Shown here piece after piece: positions 48,401 through 60,428 of a stretch of DNA of 64,000 bases. Position 1 is the first letter of the stretch. The number at the start of each line of letters is the position of its first letter. The DNA is taken from assembly GCA_000320605.2 (NCBI GenBank), contig KB445813.1:294371-358370 (forward strand). The letters are read 5' to 3'. The DNA comes from Gelatoporia subvermispora B (taxonomy: Eukaryota > Basidiomycota > Agaricomycetes > Polyporales > Gelatoporiaceae). A program made the position numbers and the translations under genes. A model generated the notes under the pieces. That model saw only the letters and a list, made by a program, of their open reading frames with translations. It was not told where the DNA came from and made no database searches.

Positions 48401-49683
48401 CAGATATTCGGTTCGGTACTGATCAGTACATCCAATGCACGGCTGTCATTCCAGAACCGACTCGCGATCACCCGATCTTCACGAGCCCAGACGTTCCGCC
48501 ACAAATCCGTGCTTACTATGAGCATTGGTAAGGGGACTATTTAACCTTGGTCTTTCTCCGTTATCCTGACATTCTTTGCAGTGCTATCAACTTGTTCAGC
48601 TATTCTCGTCCGGTGACAAAGATAGGGCGCGATGGTGCTGAGGAAGTCTGGGTAGAGAAGACGTATCTCACAACGGAGGAGATATTCCCGACTGTGCTTC
48701 GGCGCTCCGAAGTCGTTGCTACGGAAGTGGTCGAGATCTCTCCTGTAGAGACTGCTCTTCAGGAGATCGAGCAGCGTACACACGAGCTTGCCGGGCTGAA
48801 CATCCAGTACTCGGCGCTCGCGAAGACAGCTCAATCAGTACCGACAAACGTACTGGCGATGACCCTGAACTCTGCCGTTGATTCGCCGTCCAATGGTGGC
48901 ATAGGGACGTACCGACAAACATTCCTCACTGGCGACTACGTCCTCAGACATCCCGACCGCGCGGACCAAGTTGACAAGCTACGCGAAGCTATTGACGAGC
49001 AGGTAGGCGATACCGTATTCGCGGGATTCTCCGAATTTACTGTGTCCTCCAGGTCCGCATGATACATGGCTGCTTGAGACTGCATGAACAACTCTGTCCG
49101 CCGGAGATGTTGTCATTCCATCGCACCCTTGAGAAGTTCTTCCGGAAGAACTTCCAAGAGGAAATTCAGCGGCTGGGTCTCGACAGCTCTCCACCACGCT
49201 CTTTTGAATCCCCATCTTCACCCGACCTCCCTCGGCCTCTGCCGCCACTTCAGCCGTAAGTACCCAAGTCTCACATGATAATGCATCAGGATCTGACCCC
49301 GCCACAGGCGCCCGGCAATCGCGGTGATGCCTGTCGGGCACCCCGTGACCAGCCCCGCAGTATCTCCTCAATCTCCGCGAGCATTCGGGCAGTTCAACCC
49401 TGGGCTACCACTGTCCCAACAGACGCCGCTACAGCGCCATCTGGCCCATCTGGCACGGCACGGCTTCAACGGGGTGGCCTCCGGCCCCGGGGACGGGGCG
49501 GGTAGCGACACGTTCTCCGAGGACTCGCCTCGTAACTCCTTCGTGGGCCAGCTCAATGGTGCGCCGGTCGCAGCGTTGTCAGGTGCCGCGTCGATAACCA
49601 CGTCGACGATGGGCAGCATGGGCTCCATCAAAGGACGGTTTTCCAGATTCGGGAGCCTGAACTTCGGGCGGAGGGAAGGGTAG
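42486..49683 (+). CDS. DCK1: DOCK-family guanine nucleotide exchange factor
   Basis: Fourteen exons (42486..42772, 42838..44472, 44524..46302, 46359..46956, 47009..47140, 47190..47579, 47632..47706, 47760..47934, 47983..48061, 48113..48251, 48301..48527, 48582..49002, 49053..49255, 49308..49683) join in phase to 2171 aa. An SH3-like region covers about 20-165 (LPLIIYGYAVHPL, GDTVYAFEKYTP, VFIGIFPASHIHI). DHR-1/C2 spans about 675-860 (RNELYVKLWSGDFSF). DHR-2, the exchange domain, spans about 1600-2015 (YIKYVHQLVNMHLQAQNYVE, YYSDYFRVAFFGSFPD, MIHGCLRLHEQLCP). The Ser/Pro-rich tail ends FGRREG. Yeast Dck1 works with the ELMO-like L m o 1 on the Rac-like Rho5; a Rac/Rho5 exchange role at the membrane is inferred. 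The exon 3/4 junction is the least certain: a 56-base intron was chosen, but a 32-base one also keeps frame. Confidence 0.92.
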
Positions 49684-50067
49684 ATAGTGGGATACCTCTT
49701 GTGCTTGTCGATATATATGCTCTTTAGATATTCGCTCGCTTTCCGTTTGCTTGCATCTTATGGACTGTTGTATCCCGATTATGACATAATGTTGTACGTT
49801 GTAGCTATTTCTTAATGCAAACCTGCTTTTTGGATTCGCGCTGCGAAATGGTTTTGATAGCTCGGTACGTAAAAAGGGCTGCGTTGCTCCAGCTTGCGCA
49901 GCGGACGAATGGGACGAATACATGGGTCAAAGGATGTACAAAGAAGGCGAAGACGTTTACGGATACACTGCCAAGGGCCAGAAGCAAGTAGATGAAGAAT
50001 AGCTGATACAGCAGATACGCAATAATCTAACGGGGTCGTTCATGAAAGGATAGATGGTAATCGTGAT
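49684..50067. terminator. converging 3' ends, DOCK / Medusa-like
   Basis: This 384-base interval lies between two converging stop codons and contains AT-rich stretches such as TTGATATATATGCTC-like sequence after 49700, suitable for polyadenylation. No further gene is seen. Confidence 0.35.
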
Positions 50068-52306
50068 TCACATATAGAGGTCATGGCTCGAAGAGGTGCT
50101 TGCGAGCTGATGCTCGCGGAGCGTCTGGAACTCGATCGAGTCCAGCGTGGCGAACTCCATGTCGACGTCGCACATATTCTCGGGCTCCTCCACTTCGACG
50201 TCGCCGAAGAGCATGGACGGCGCGATGGACGTCGGCATGTTCTGCACGCGGCCGGTGTAGAAGTCCTCATTTGAGGCAGCGCCCCGCTTCGTGGGGGAGA
50301 GCAAGACAGGGGTGTATGGCTCCTGCTTGCTGAAGGCGCGCATGGCGTGCGCATAGGGGCCGAGGGGGTACTCGAGCTTCGTGTCGATACTCAGAGAGAG
50401 GGAGGACTCGGAGGTGTACGCTGTCGACGGCGCCGCCGCGCTGGCGCTCCGCGGCGAGCTCGAGATGCTGGAGGTGTCCGTAGGGGACGCGAGGGGTAGC
50501 GCCCAGCCGTTGCCGCTCTCCTTCTTGGTCGCCGTGGTCAGGTTGGGCGCGATGCAGGTCGGCAGGACGCCGGACATTGTAGGAGGAACAGGCGGCTTGT
50601 ACTCGCCGCGGGCGAGGCTTGCGGACAGGAAGTGCAACGCGTCGATGTCTGATGGCAGGAGAGGGGGCGGGAAGAAGGTATGGAAGGGCATCTGTGGCCA
50701 GTCGGGAGAAGGGAGAGCGGGCGAATGGGTCGCATCCGACTCGGGCTCCTCCAGAGACTCGCCGCCGGCGTCCGCCTCGAGCGGCGGGGTGCCTGCTCGT
50801 GAGTTTGCGGGGCTGGGAAGCGACTATATGCGGCTGAGTAACTGGCTATATGCGCGATGAAAGGGGACGTACGTATCGATAGACAAGCTTCTCCAGAGCC
50901 GGCGTGAGGTCGGCCCAGTGGAACACCTTGATGTCCTTCTGGATCCGCCGCGGGCGCGGGGGCCCGTACTCCATGATCTGCTTGAAAAACGCCTCCGTGC
51001 TCGGCTGCTTCTTTGACACCGTCATATGCCCGAATCCCTCCAAGTTTCTCCTGATGCGGTTCTTCGGCTCGAGCTTGAGTCGCATGCCGATCAGGCTCTC
51101 GACGAGCGCGATGATGTCGACACTCGTGACGAAGCACGCGTCCTCGTCCGCGTTGTAGATGCACGACACGACCGCGTCGCCCGGCGCGCACGCCTCGCGC
51201 ACGACGGGCTCCCCGCGTGCCTCGATGGCCGACCCCTTGCGGACGTGCGTGACGCGCACGAGGCGCCGCCGCGCGGCGAGCTCCGCGGGGGTCCACCCCT
51301 TCGCGAGGTCCTCGAGCGGGGCGACGAGCCGCAGCACGAGCCGCGCGCCCACGGGCTGCTCCACGACCTCGTACCGCTGCCGCCGCGCGTACGTCTCCTT
51401 GACCTTCTGCTCCGCGAGCGTGCGCCGCCGCTTGAGCGCGCTGTCGCCGGGGTCGGAGGAGGGCGTAAGCGGCCCGTCTAACGCTGCGCGTTGGTGGAAG
51501 GCGGTGATTGCGGCGGGGGCGGTGGAGGGCATGTGCCGGAGGTGCGCGGCGGGAGGACCGGGATGAATAGGGAGGAACGCGACGGCGCTGTCGGACATCC
51601 CGCGCTTCAGAGGCCGGCGGAATGCCGTGCTTGCTGTTGGAAAGGGTTCCATATTAGCTTGTGGTACGTCTGTTCGGTGTGTCAGCCCATAGCCATCTCG
51701 ATCTTACTGGATAGGGACGCACCGGCGCGATATGTGAACCTCCCGAGGGGATATTGGTCGACGACAGCACCTTCGTTCGTGACAACTTCAAGCATGAGGG
51801 TGACAGAATTCGTGTCGCGAGCGTTGGGCAGAGGCGCAGTGGCTGAGACTTCGTATGCGAATGGCTGGCCATCATGGAGTGACTTCACATGCGTTGAGAC
51901 CCCTCGATTTCCAAACACCATTCGCATGAATATTTTTCCATGATGCTGCTGGCGATATTCAAGGAAGAATTTGACGGGGTCCTCTGTGGTTCCTTCAATG
52001 TGGTAGATGCCATTCGCGAGAGAGCCACAGGTCGAGACGGTGAAATTCCCAGAGAGATTAGGCGCAACATGAGAAAAGCCTACAATTTGTGTAAACGGGT
52101 GAGCGAAACAGAAGCTCGCGGAGACCGGAATACATACCGGTTTGCGGGGTAGAGACTTGCAGGGAGCTATGCCTTGAGCGAGAATGTGAAACGGAAGACA
52201 TCTGAGACGCAGGAGTGTGCGAGCTATGTTCCAGAGAGAGGTTGTTATAGGCGGGAGAGGCGGGGCGGACTGACAAGACGTGCGGGGCCGAAGATATCAC
52301 CTGCAT
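50068..52306 (-). CDS. medA: Medusa (MedA/ACN-1)-like developmental regulator
   Basis: Four exons, complement(50068..50823, 50873..51669, 51723..52079, 52138..52306), give 692 aa. After a Ser-rich start, a beta-rich domain runs from about residue 57 to 175 (GNFTVSTCGSLANGIYHIEG, FMRMVFGNRG). Next are a basic stretch ALKRRRTLAEQK and the family core RRNLEGFGHMTVSKKQPS, with EAFFKQIMEYGPPRPRRIQK and DIKVFHWADLTPALEKLVYR at about 380-440. The tail is Ser/Pro-rich and acidic near the end (VEVEEPENMCDVDME). MedA of Aspergillus and ACN-1 of Neurospora share this core and control conidiation, adhesion and development as nuclear regulators. The function here is inferred from those relatives. GC content and CpG density rise sharply in exon 3. 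Confidence 0.82.
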
Positions 52307-54208
52307 ACTGCCTTTTCCAGCGAAGCGGACCTGCGTCTTGCAGAACAATAGCGCGCCGCCCGAGCTCCAAGCGCGAGAGAGAAAGTAGGCTGCGCGAAAG
52401 CTTGTTAGACTAATGGAGCGCGGAGGCTGGCTCCGTGCGGCTGGATAGGTCCGCGCGAGGCTGACACGCACAGAACGTTATATCTTGAATGCTTTGCAAA
52501 GCATATGACGGATGGACCTCGCATCGTGCGCGAACATGTGCTACGCTGAGAGATGCTCAAGCACGCACGAACGAATTTCCTCATGCGTAGGCCGTGTGTG
52601 CTTATTGTGTGGGCGTGAATGATCAGTATGCGCTAGCGGAGACTGCGGGGTACGCCCGCCAGCCCAAGCCCTAACGGGTGGCCACACAAGGGCGGGGCCG
52701 AGATGCTCGATTTACCAGATTTTGCTCAAGTTCAGGGCGGTCGCCATGGTGATAATGGACATAAGGCTCATCCACATCCGCGACTCTCCACCTTCTCCTG
52801 AAGTATTGTGTTCGTCATGACCGGTCATAACGAACACGATCCGTTTGCGTGTCAATGGAAGTGTGTGTGCACTGTGGAGGTTGTGAACTGAGAAGGCGAT
52901 GGTGATACGGAGTCAAAAATTCCTGCTTGACTCGAAAAGGGGTTGAAGACGACCAGCAGAAAGTCGTGGAAGCCCAGCATGGGCGTCTGCGGATGTTGGT
53001 AGGGTCTGGATCTAGATCAACCATAGCACGAAGATCGTTATCTCATTATGTAAGTGCCTGTCAATTTCCAGGCACGCCGTTTGTCTCCGTCTCGTTGTCG
53101 CTCGTTGTCCGCAATTCGTTACTGGGCGGATGTCTGTATTCTCTCTATGGCTTCAGGTATAGCTCCAAAAACAAAACTGTGGCCTGACAAGATGAATGCA
53201 AACTGACTCTGGAATCATGCGTTGAACGTCTACCATCTTGTGAGCAGCCTTGAGTCGGTCGCTCCCAATCTCGCAACATTGAGAAAGTGACGACATATGA
53301 TGGAATAATGCAACGGGCCCTACCGAGGTGTTCCGCGGTGTATATATTTCATTAATGTAACTACGACCTTTGCGGAGCTCAGTCGAGAATGGTCGGTGAT
53401 GAATTTGCCGCCACGGGATCTTGGAGCTAAGCTAGGTGTTCTAAAGCTAGGATCTATCAACTTCTCCACCATGGGCCTATCTTTCCCGCCGAGACCGCCC
53501 GCGTCTAAAGCGTACATACGCCACAGGGGTCCTCGTGAGTCGCTGATACCTACCGGGTCTGATCTCCCGGCTCAACGCATCGGTATTTCTCGGGAACTAA
53601 CCCTGCATATCGGTTCAGATTTTGGGTCAACTTTACCCCGAGTTGTGGCTAGCTTGCGTTCATGAAGCTCGAAGTATGGTGTAGCGCAGATTCAATCACC
53701 AAGTCCGCGAGAAACGCAGACGGCCCATGGCAGTTTTGACGTGGTCACTCTTTTTTGAACTCTGACAATCGTGATCCAAAAAGGTGTAGCTTTCATCTAA
53801 GGACATAATGCGACATGTATCTGATATATCAAGATGACCCGTTGACGTTAGAACGCTTACTTGCTTAGCGGGTACTACACAACGTATGCCCATTCCAGAT
53901 CACAGTGTCCTGACGGTATACATGCGGCAGACACGTGGACCAAGAGAAGAATATCAACACAAGCAGACGCCGAATTTTGAAGGCGTCGATATGTAGCAGC
54001 TGGTGAGTTCGTTTAGAGTGTATCATGCGGAAGTCAATGCTACTCCATCTGATCAAAATCTGCTACGTGGTATCCAGAGCGTTGCAGGCATGTTGAGCGG
54101 CAGATTCCCGTGCGGCATCCCTGTTGCCGCCCGTGCCAGTACCGTTCAAGACGCCATTGACTTCAAATCATTCGTGTCAACGAGGTGAATGGACTACAAT
54201 GTTCGGGG
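52307..54208. other. 1.9-kb interval, no gene seen
   Basis: No domain-bearing frame or exon chain was found. The left part should be the Medusa-like promoter. A 16-bp palindrome ATGCTTTGCAAAGCAT lies at 52489-52504. The right end follows the NACHT-WD40 stop codon. Confidence 0.4.
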
Positions 54209-57200
54209 TTACTTACTATAGACTGACGAGGTCCAGGTCGGTGCATGTTGGGGTCCAGTTGACATATCACTCCAACTGATACTATTCGTCGGGATCTTCA
54301 TCCTTTGACAGAGGTTATTTAGTGCTTGTCTATGGCTTGATGGACGGGCACCTGAGGTTCTTGGCGGTCCCTCTGCATTGCTCTCTACATCAGGGATGTC
54401 CCGCGTTTGCTTTGACGCGTTTTGTTTGGCTTTCGAGATTTTCTTCCGATGAAGGCATTTTGTCCACTCTTTGCCGTGAACGAAGCGACTCAGATCTAGG
54501 GCGACTTTTGAGCCCGACTGTCCGATCACTAATTTGTTGCGTGGCCACCACATACTCGCACGGTATTCCTTGGGGAACCATAAGATTAGCTCTCCTCTTG
54601 GGCCTTTGATCCATCCTGAGATAGGGTCCCATGAGAACATGGTTCGTGGACCGAGATCACCTCCTTCATGCAACGCGCCGATGGACACAGGATGATCTGG
54701 AGGTGAGGTTACATCCCACATTCTGATAGTTCGGTCGTCTGATCCGGATACTACGCATGTTCCATCCGATGAGAATGCCACAGAAAGGATTGAGCCGGAG
54801 TGTCCTATAAGTGGCTCGACGACATGGTCTCCCGTCGTCGCATCCCAAATGCAGATCGTCCTGTCGTCCGAACCAGAGACGATGCGAGTTGCATCGGGCG
54901 AGTAAGAAACCGATAAGACGGCGGAAGTGTGCCCTTCAAGAGGGCTCATAATCGCCTCTCCTGTCCGTGCATCCCAAATGCGTATCGTCGTGTCTTCTGA
55001 TCCGGAGACAAGGCACGTTCCATCTGGAGAAAATGAAACCGACCAGATGGCTGCAGTATGCCCCTTGAGCGGGTCCATGATTGCTTGTCCTGTCTCCGCA
55101 TCCCATATTCGAATTGTCAAATCCTCAGATCCTGACACAATTCGCGTTCCATCTGTGGAGAATGCGACGGACCAGACGGAGCCAATGTGCCCAAGTAGTG
55201 GTTCCATGAGTGTGTCGCCCGTTTTAGCATCCCAAAGGCGGATTGTCGTGTCATCTGAACCAGAAGCTATACGCCTTCCGTCGGGTGAGAATGCGACGGA
55301 CCAAATGGCGTCTGTGTGCCCGCGAAGTGGTTCCAAAACCCTTTCCGCTGTTTTTGCGTCCGAAATGCAAATAGTCTCGTCATCTGAGCAGGACGCAATG
55401 CGGGCTCCATCTGGGGAGAATGAAACGCACTTGACATCTCGGTCAGGGCTGTGGCTCTGAAGTGGGGCTCTGATCGCAATTCCCGACTGTGCTGACCAGA
55501 TCTGGATTGCACCGTGATCTAAGCCGGAGATGATGTGGGATCCGTCCGGAGAAAACGTGACGGAGAATGCAATATGGTGACTGCCCTCTTCACGGACATT
55601 GTTTCGCTCTCCCTCATCGATCTCGGTGACATGCAATTTCGGCGTATTGCAAAACTGCGGCCAGAACACTTCTGCCATCTTCGAAGATGGGCCAAGTGAT
55701 TGCAATGCGGAAATATAGATATGTGGTATGCTGAGCTCGATGGCGTCTCTGCACGAGACAAACAAATCGCTTGCTTCACGTAGGGATTCAGCGAGTGTTT
55801 GACTTATATCTGCTTTCTAATGAGGACCCTGGGTCAGCAAAGTCTCGACGGGATCACAGACTGAGATCAGCGGATGCAATACTCACCACAGTCGTTGCCC
55901 ATCCCTCAAGGCTCTGGATCAGTCGTGCTCTCCCTACCAAAACGACCACTTCAATCCAGAACAACATCTTGCGCCGCAGAACGTCTTCGAGAGGAGGAAG
56001 CAGGGATGAGATATTAGATGCGCTCGCAACATGCTCAGACCACCGCGTGCAGGAATACCTCAGGACTGGTGATATTGTTGTCAAATTCTGTTCTGAGGTC
56101 GGCAGATAGGAAGAGTAGCATCCAGCGACGTTGAAATGTAGTGCTTCCGAAGCCATAGTCTGGATACAGACATCCGCAAGATCACGATGTCCATCCGCAG
56201 TACTAATCTTCAATTCCTTAAGCGCGCGTCCATCCGTAGTGAGGTAGTCCTTGAGGGAAGTGTGGAGGGTGGTAACAGCACCGCTATCGTTCTGTGGTGG
56301 GGTATATATGACGGCATGGAAACATTCGAGTATGCGCCTAGTGTGCTGTATCGGTATGTCGATCACGTGACTGAGAATCGACACAGAAAGTGGCTCTCGC
56401 AAGGCGAGAAAAATGGCTACGACCCGATTCATCTCTCGAATTGCATACTTCGTACTGCCACCAAGATTAAACGCATTGTTGAGGATGAAGGAGTATAGAT
56501 CGTCCAGTGACTTTGTCGACGGCCGTTCAGGAATGAAACCAAGTTGAGCCAAACTTGCGAGACGTTCCAGCGGGGTTGTCTCCCCGATGTATCTTATCGC
56601 CGTGAATGCGTAGATGAATAGGTTTCCCGCTGAATTGATGAGGGATGTGACATCATCTTCTGACGGCCACTCAGGTGGAAATGCATAATCAGCCTTCTCC
56701 CACTTGGAACGTATGCGCTTCAGATTTTCGACGATATAAAGCCGGAGGTCAGGCTCTATAATGTCTTCTTCGATGTCGTGTAGCTGGAGGATGCCGGGTT
56801 GTACAGAGTGGAGCTGGGTCCGAGCGCGTTGCTCGGGGCGCGAGGTGATGAAGAACTTGATGGGCATACGGGATGAGCAAGCGCTGATTGCAGATAACAT
56901 GTTCCTAGTGGCATCGCCGTCGGAGCATTCGTCGACTGCGTCGATGACGAATACCAGCTCGGATGCGACGTCGCCAAATGCACTTGAAAGAGGCACCTCT
57001 AGAAGCATTTTGATCTGGGCTTCAGGTTCAAGGTGTGCTACATCGGGATTTTCCTCCAGGATAGTTGATAACGCGGCACAGTATTGCAAGTCCCGACGAG
57101 CGAGACACGTGGCAAGCGTGGGTACAATACGTTTGATGTCGTCCCGAATGCCCCGGGAACAGAAGAAACTCCCACCGAGACGGCCGACCTCACGGAGAAT

Positions 57201-58958
57201 ACCGCAAACGGAACGCGCGACGGCAGACTTGCCCGTGCCAGAACTACCGTAGAGCCAAAATGCTCTAGCTCCGCTGGCGTCATGAATCCACATTTTCACA
57301 TTATCGAGGAGGTCGACGCGAGTGTTGGGCATGCATGCGCTGACAATCTGTGAGTTGACTTCAGCACCCGGGACATGTTCAAGCTTTTGTAGCAACTCTG
57401 GATAAAATCAGTTTAGCCCTACTACAGCGATAGAGCGACTCACTTTCGATCGCAGTGTCTTGGCTCCCCAAAAGCATCTGGGACTTCTCCACGAGCGCTT
57501 CTAATTGCTCAAAGAAGTCCTTGATGCGTTCCATATCAGTTGCTGTCGTAAGTACGTGATCTGTCCTGCAGCGTTCAACGTGTGTCTCGATGGAGTCTGT
57601 GATTGAGTTGAGCCCTCTGTAACGGCTTGAGAATCAGTCGCATTTTGAATCAGAGTGCTAGTACTCACTTGGAGATGCGCCAAAGACGTGCCTCGATGGC
57701 GGGCAGTATGACATATTTAGGCTCGTCTTCGACTTCGCACTGGCGAAGTAAGTTTTTCATTTCTTCTATTGCGGAGACTGTCTTCTGGAAATCTTCGTTT
57801 TTGCATTTCGTATCCTATAGAGCGCTCGGAACCCTTGAGCATTCGAGGACTGATAGCAACCTCACGCACATCGACTGTTTCCATCAGACTAGCAATGGCG
57901 ATGAATGCGCTCTTGAGAGGAGGAAATAGGTCGCAGTATTCACTGGTGGCATTAAGTGTGTTCATCAACCCAACCCAATCGCTTTGTGTTGCAGCAGAGT
58001 CCAGGGGATCCAGTCGATCTCCCTCGTTCGCTACTGCGTCAATAATTACGTCCGTCGTGCGTGTGAATCGCCAATCTTCCTCCTCTTCTGGCACAGCGAC
58101 TGGAGGGTCTACCGTGCGCGCTACAACGGCTATTGTTGAATCTACCGTCGCGACTTGTGTGGCCGTGGTATGAGCCACCTCCACATCCGAGACACGATCC
58201 AATTGCTGCGGCACACCTAGACTTGGTGAGTATAGCCAAGGCACGACATTGAGCATACTCACTCCCGGGTATAGCATCCACATTCTTAGCCATTTGCTCT
58301 ATGCTCGCGTTACAATCAAGCTAAAGAGATAATCAATAATGAGGTCTGTACACGATGAGGATTGCAAGAATTACGTCAAACTTCTCCAGTAGCATTGCTA
58401 GTCCCTCAAAGACAAGGCTGATGTCTTCAGGATTGCTGGATGATAGCAGTGCTCGCCCGACGCGAGTCTGGGCCATCTTGCTTTGCACGGTCATTTTGAC
58501 AGGTGTAAGCTCTCTATACGATGGTATGGGTTTCAGCAGCTCGAGTAACCACATATTTTACTTTCTTACTTTGTCAGACGTTCCAGAAGCGTGCGGATGT
58601 CAATAGGCACATCCGTCTCATATTCGTACTGGTCCAAACTAGACATTAAGCCCTCGATCCTGGAAGCTATTTTCAAGAGGCCTTCATCTTCTACAACCGT
58701 CTGCATTCCTGATGGTCAGCGAAAATGACCATAAGGAAGAAACAGACAGAGGTTACGTACATCGATGTCCTCCATGGCGGCAACGATCTCAAGGATCGGT
58801 GCCTTTACTGGGGGACACATATTGCAAGATCTCCCGACTGACTTCAATGCGTCCTTCAGTACGAGCCACGGGTTGATGGTCGCAGGTGGCTTGACTAGCT
58901 CTGCCTCGTCTGATTTACTACGAATCTCCCAAAAGCGGAAAAAGCGGAAGAGACTCAT
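54209..58958 (-). CDS. NACHT-WD40 STAND receptor with duplicated N-terminal domain
   Basis: Nine exons, complement(54209..55816, 55887..57397, 57444..57616, 57669..57814, 57870..58216, 58263..58320, 58375..58513, 58570..58700, 58761..58958), give 1436 aa. Two related helical blocks occupy about 29-150 (NPWLVLKDALKSVGRSCNMC) and 252-390 (SDWVGLMNTLNATSEYCDLF). The NACHT follows with P-loop GSSGTGKS at 448-455 and Walker B LVFVIDAVDEC at 545-555, then FFITSRPE (sensor). Seven WD40 repeats cover about 960-1270, followed by a tail with MFSWDPISGWI and WWPRNKLVIGQ. Fungal proteins of this plan are NLR-like switches in heterokaryon incompatibility and probably in immunity: the repeats sense, NACHT oligomerises, the N-terminus signals. 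All ATPase motifs are intact. The codon before the stop overlaps GTAAGT, so a spliced alternative end is possible. Confidence 0.93.
54711..55585 (-). repeat. seven tandem WD40 repeats
   Basis: Seven units of about 126 bases each encode blades ending in IWSA, ISDA, LWDA, IWDA, IWDA, IWDA and MWDV. Units 3 to 7 are close to each other (GHTDAIWSVAFSPDGRRIAS versus GHTAAIWSVSFSPDGTCLVS), while units 1 and 2 are more divergent. Differences concentrate at a few positions between conserved framework residues, as expected for recognition repeats that are reshuffled. Confidence 0.85.
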
Positions 58959-59512
58959 CGCAAAATCAGGATGAGGATAAGGGGGAAATGGAGCGGAGGG
59001 AAGAATGGCTTGGGTTTTATTACGCCGCCATACACGTCCCTGAACAGGCGTATTTGGTCACCGCAGTCAGAAGGCTGGTTCTTTGCACTGTATCTCCGCT
59101 CATGTAGCTATACTGCACAGTATTAGCAACGCGTGCGGTCGAATATGGCGCCAAAGACTATATCTCCTTTACATTAATGACGGGTAGCGTCTAGTCGGAT
59201 CTCGCTGCAGACACGCAGCTGATACGAAGCTAGGCAAATGAACGACGACGGCACGCGGTTGTGGGGCACCCATACATTGTTACCTTCAAGATATGTGACA
59301 TGACTCAACGAGAATCAAAGCCGGGGCGCTCGTGAGGTTAAATGTGGATTCCAGGAGCTTATCGTTGTAAACAAGTGTCATGGCGCGGCTCCCACTGCCA
59401 TGTGACACCCGCATCCGAACCTGTCCGTGTCCACAAACGCGCTACTGGCGGAATGTGAGACTCTGCAGACAAAACACGCTCACATGCGACGCAACGCTGA
59501 ACAAATAGTCCA
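58959..59512. promoter_or_regulatory. NACHT-WD40 upstream region
   Basis: This 554-base interval lies between the NACHT-WD40 start and the end of the next minus-strand gene. It should hold the promoter of the former and the 3' end of the latter. No specific motif can be named. Confidence 0.4.
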
Positions 59513-60428
59513 TCATAGGATGCTAACAGACTCTGTGGTCATTTGTGAGACTAAGGAAAGAAGCATAGCACGGCGAGTAGGACGCACCAAGACGCTCTGC
59601 AGTGGCACTTGCGGCTGCGCTTGGACCATCTTTGCAATCTGTTGCGAGAGCTTCTGGTAGACAGTATAATCTGAATGTAGATGTGGTGGTTTCTGGCAAA
59701 CGCAAAATCAGCCCGCTTCAGACACAGGTACATTGTGCGTACCTGTTCCCGAGGGCCAAATGCTGATGCAGTCTCAACCACGAGGCTTGATGTTTGTGAT
59801 GAGCGGTCCAGTGTGAGGTACACGGTGACCACGTCACGGATCGTGAATCGAAGTATTACGGGGCAGCGTAGTGGCTGGCCACGACTTGGTGAGTGTATCT
59901 GCAGACTGCGAGACTTGTCCACGCGATTGTACTCTCTCAAGAAGTCCGGTAGCTCCGGCAGCTGTATTGGGGAGGCGCCCTCGTCCAACGGAGGGAAGAT
60001 TATCGAGCTCTTCGGCTCGAAGGGGCGGTATGGCTGTGGCGACTCTGGCGAAGGCGCACGTCTGCATAAAAGAAGATCCCGCTCGTGAGATTGAGAGGCC
60101 AGTGAAGCGTGCTCCGGACTCACTTTCGCTTCTTGTTCTCCCTCTGCCTGACCGGCCCCAGGTCGCTCTTATCCTTCGCCTCGCTCTCTCTCGCGGCCAC
60201 AAGGGCCGCCTGCACCTTCTCCGCACGGAGCGCCTCCGAGACCTCTCGCAGCTCTTGAAACTCGTGTCTCAGAAGCGCAGTCTGTGGCACAGCATGCACG
60301 TTATTTGCGGGCGGACGCAAGAGGAGGGTCGGAATCTGGCGCAGTGTTTGCAGCCGACTGTGTAGCTCTGTCAGCGCGCTAAGTTTGCTGCGAAGCGAGA
60401 GCAGTTCAGCAGATGTGTCCTCAGACAT
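59513..60428 (-). CDS. Mediator subunit 27-like protein (tentative)
   Basis: Three exons, complement(59513..59692, 59743..60061, 60124..60428), give 267 aa. The first 100 residues are a coiled coil (LLSLRSKLSALTELHSRLQT, EFQELREVSEALRAEKVQAA). The middle is a Pro-rich linker followed by a beta-like stretch CPVILRFTIRDVVTVYLTLD and VVETASAFGPREQ, and the last exon has HSDYTVYQKLSQQIAKMVQ. A coiled coil followed by a domain ending in 'SD-F/Y-x-V-F/Y-Q-K-x-S' is what I recall of fungal Med27, a tail subunit of the Mediator complex. The resemblance is weak, so the name is tentative. A 37-base intron near 59550-59590 could give an alternative, shorter C-terminus. Confidence 0.5.

Noticed and set aside
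52489..52504. 16-bp palindrome ATGCTTTGCAAAGCAT
   Set aside because: Short, single and expected occasionally by chance; no reason to assign a binding factor.
54927..55460. 177-codon plus-strand frame with internal repeats
   Set aside because: It is the antisense of the WD40 repeats of the NACHT receptor; its repeats only mirror those units.
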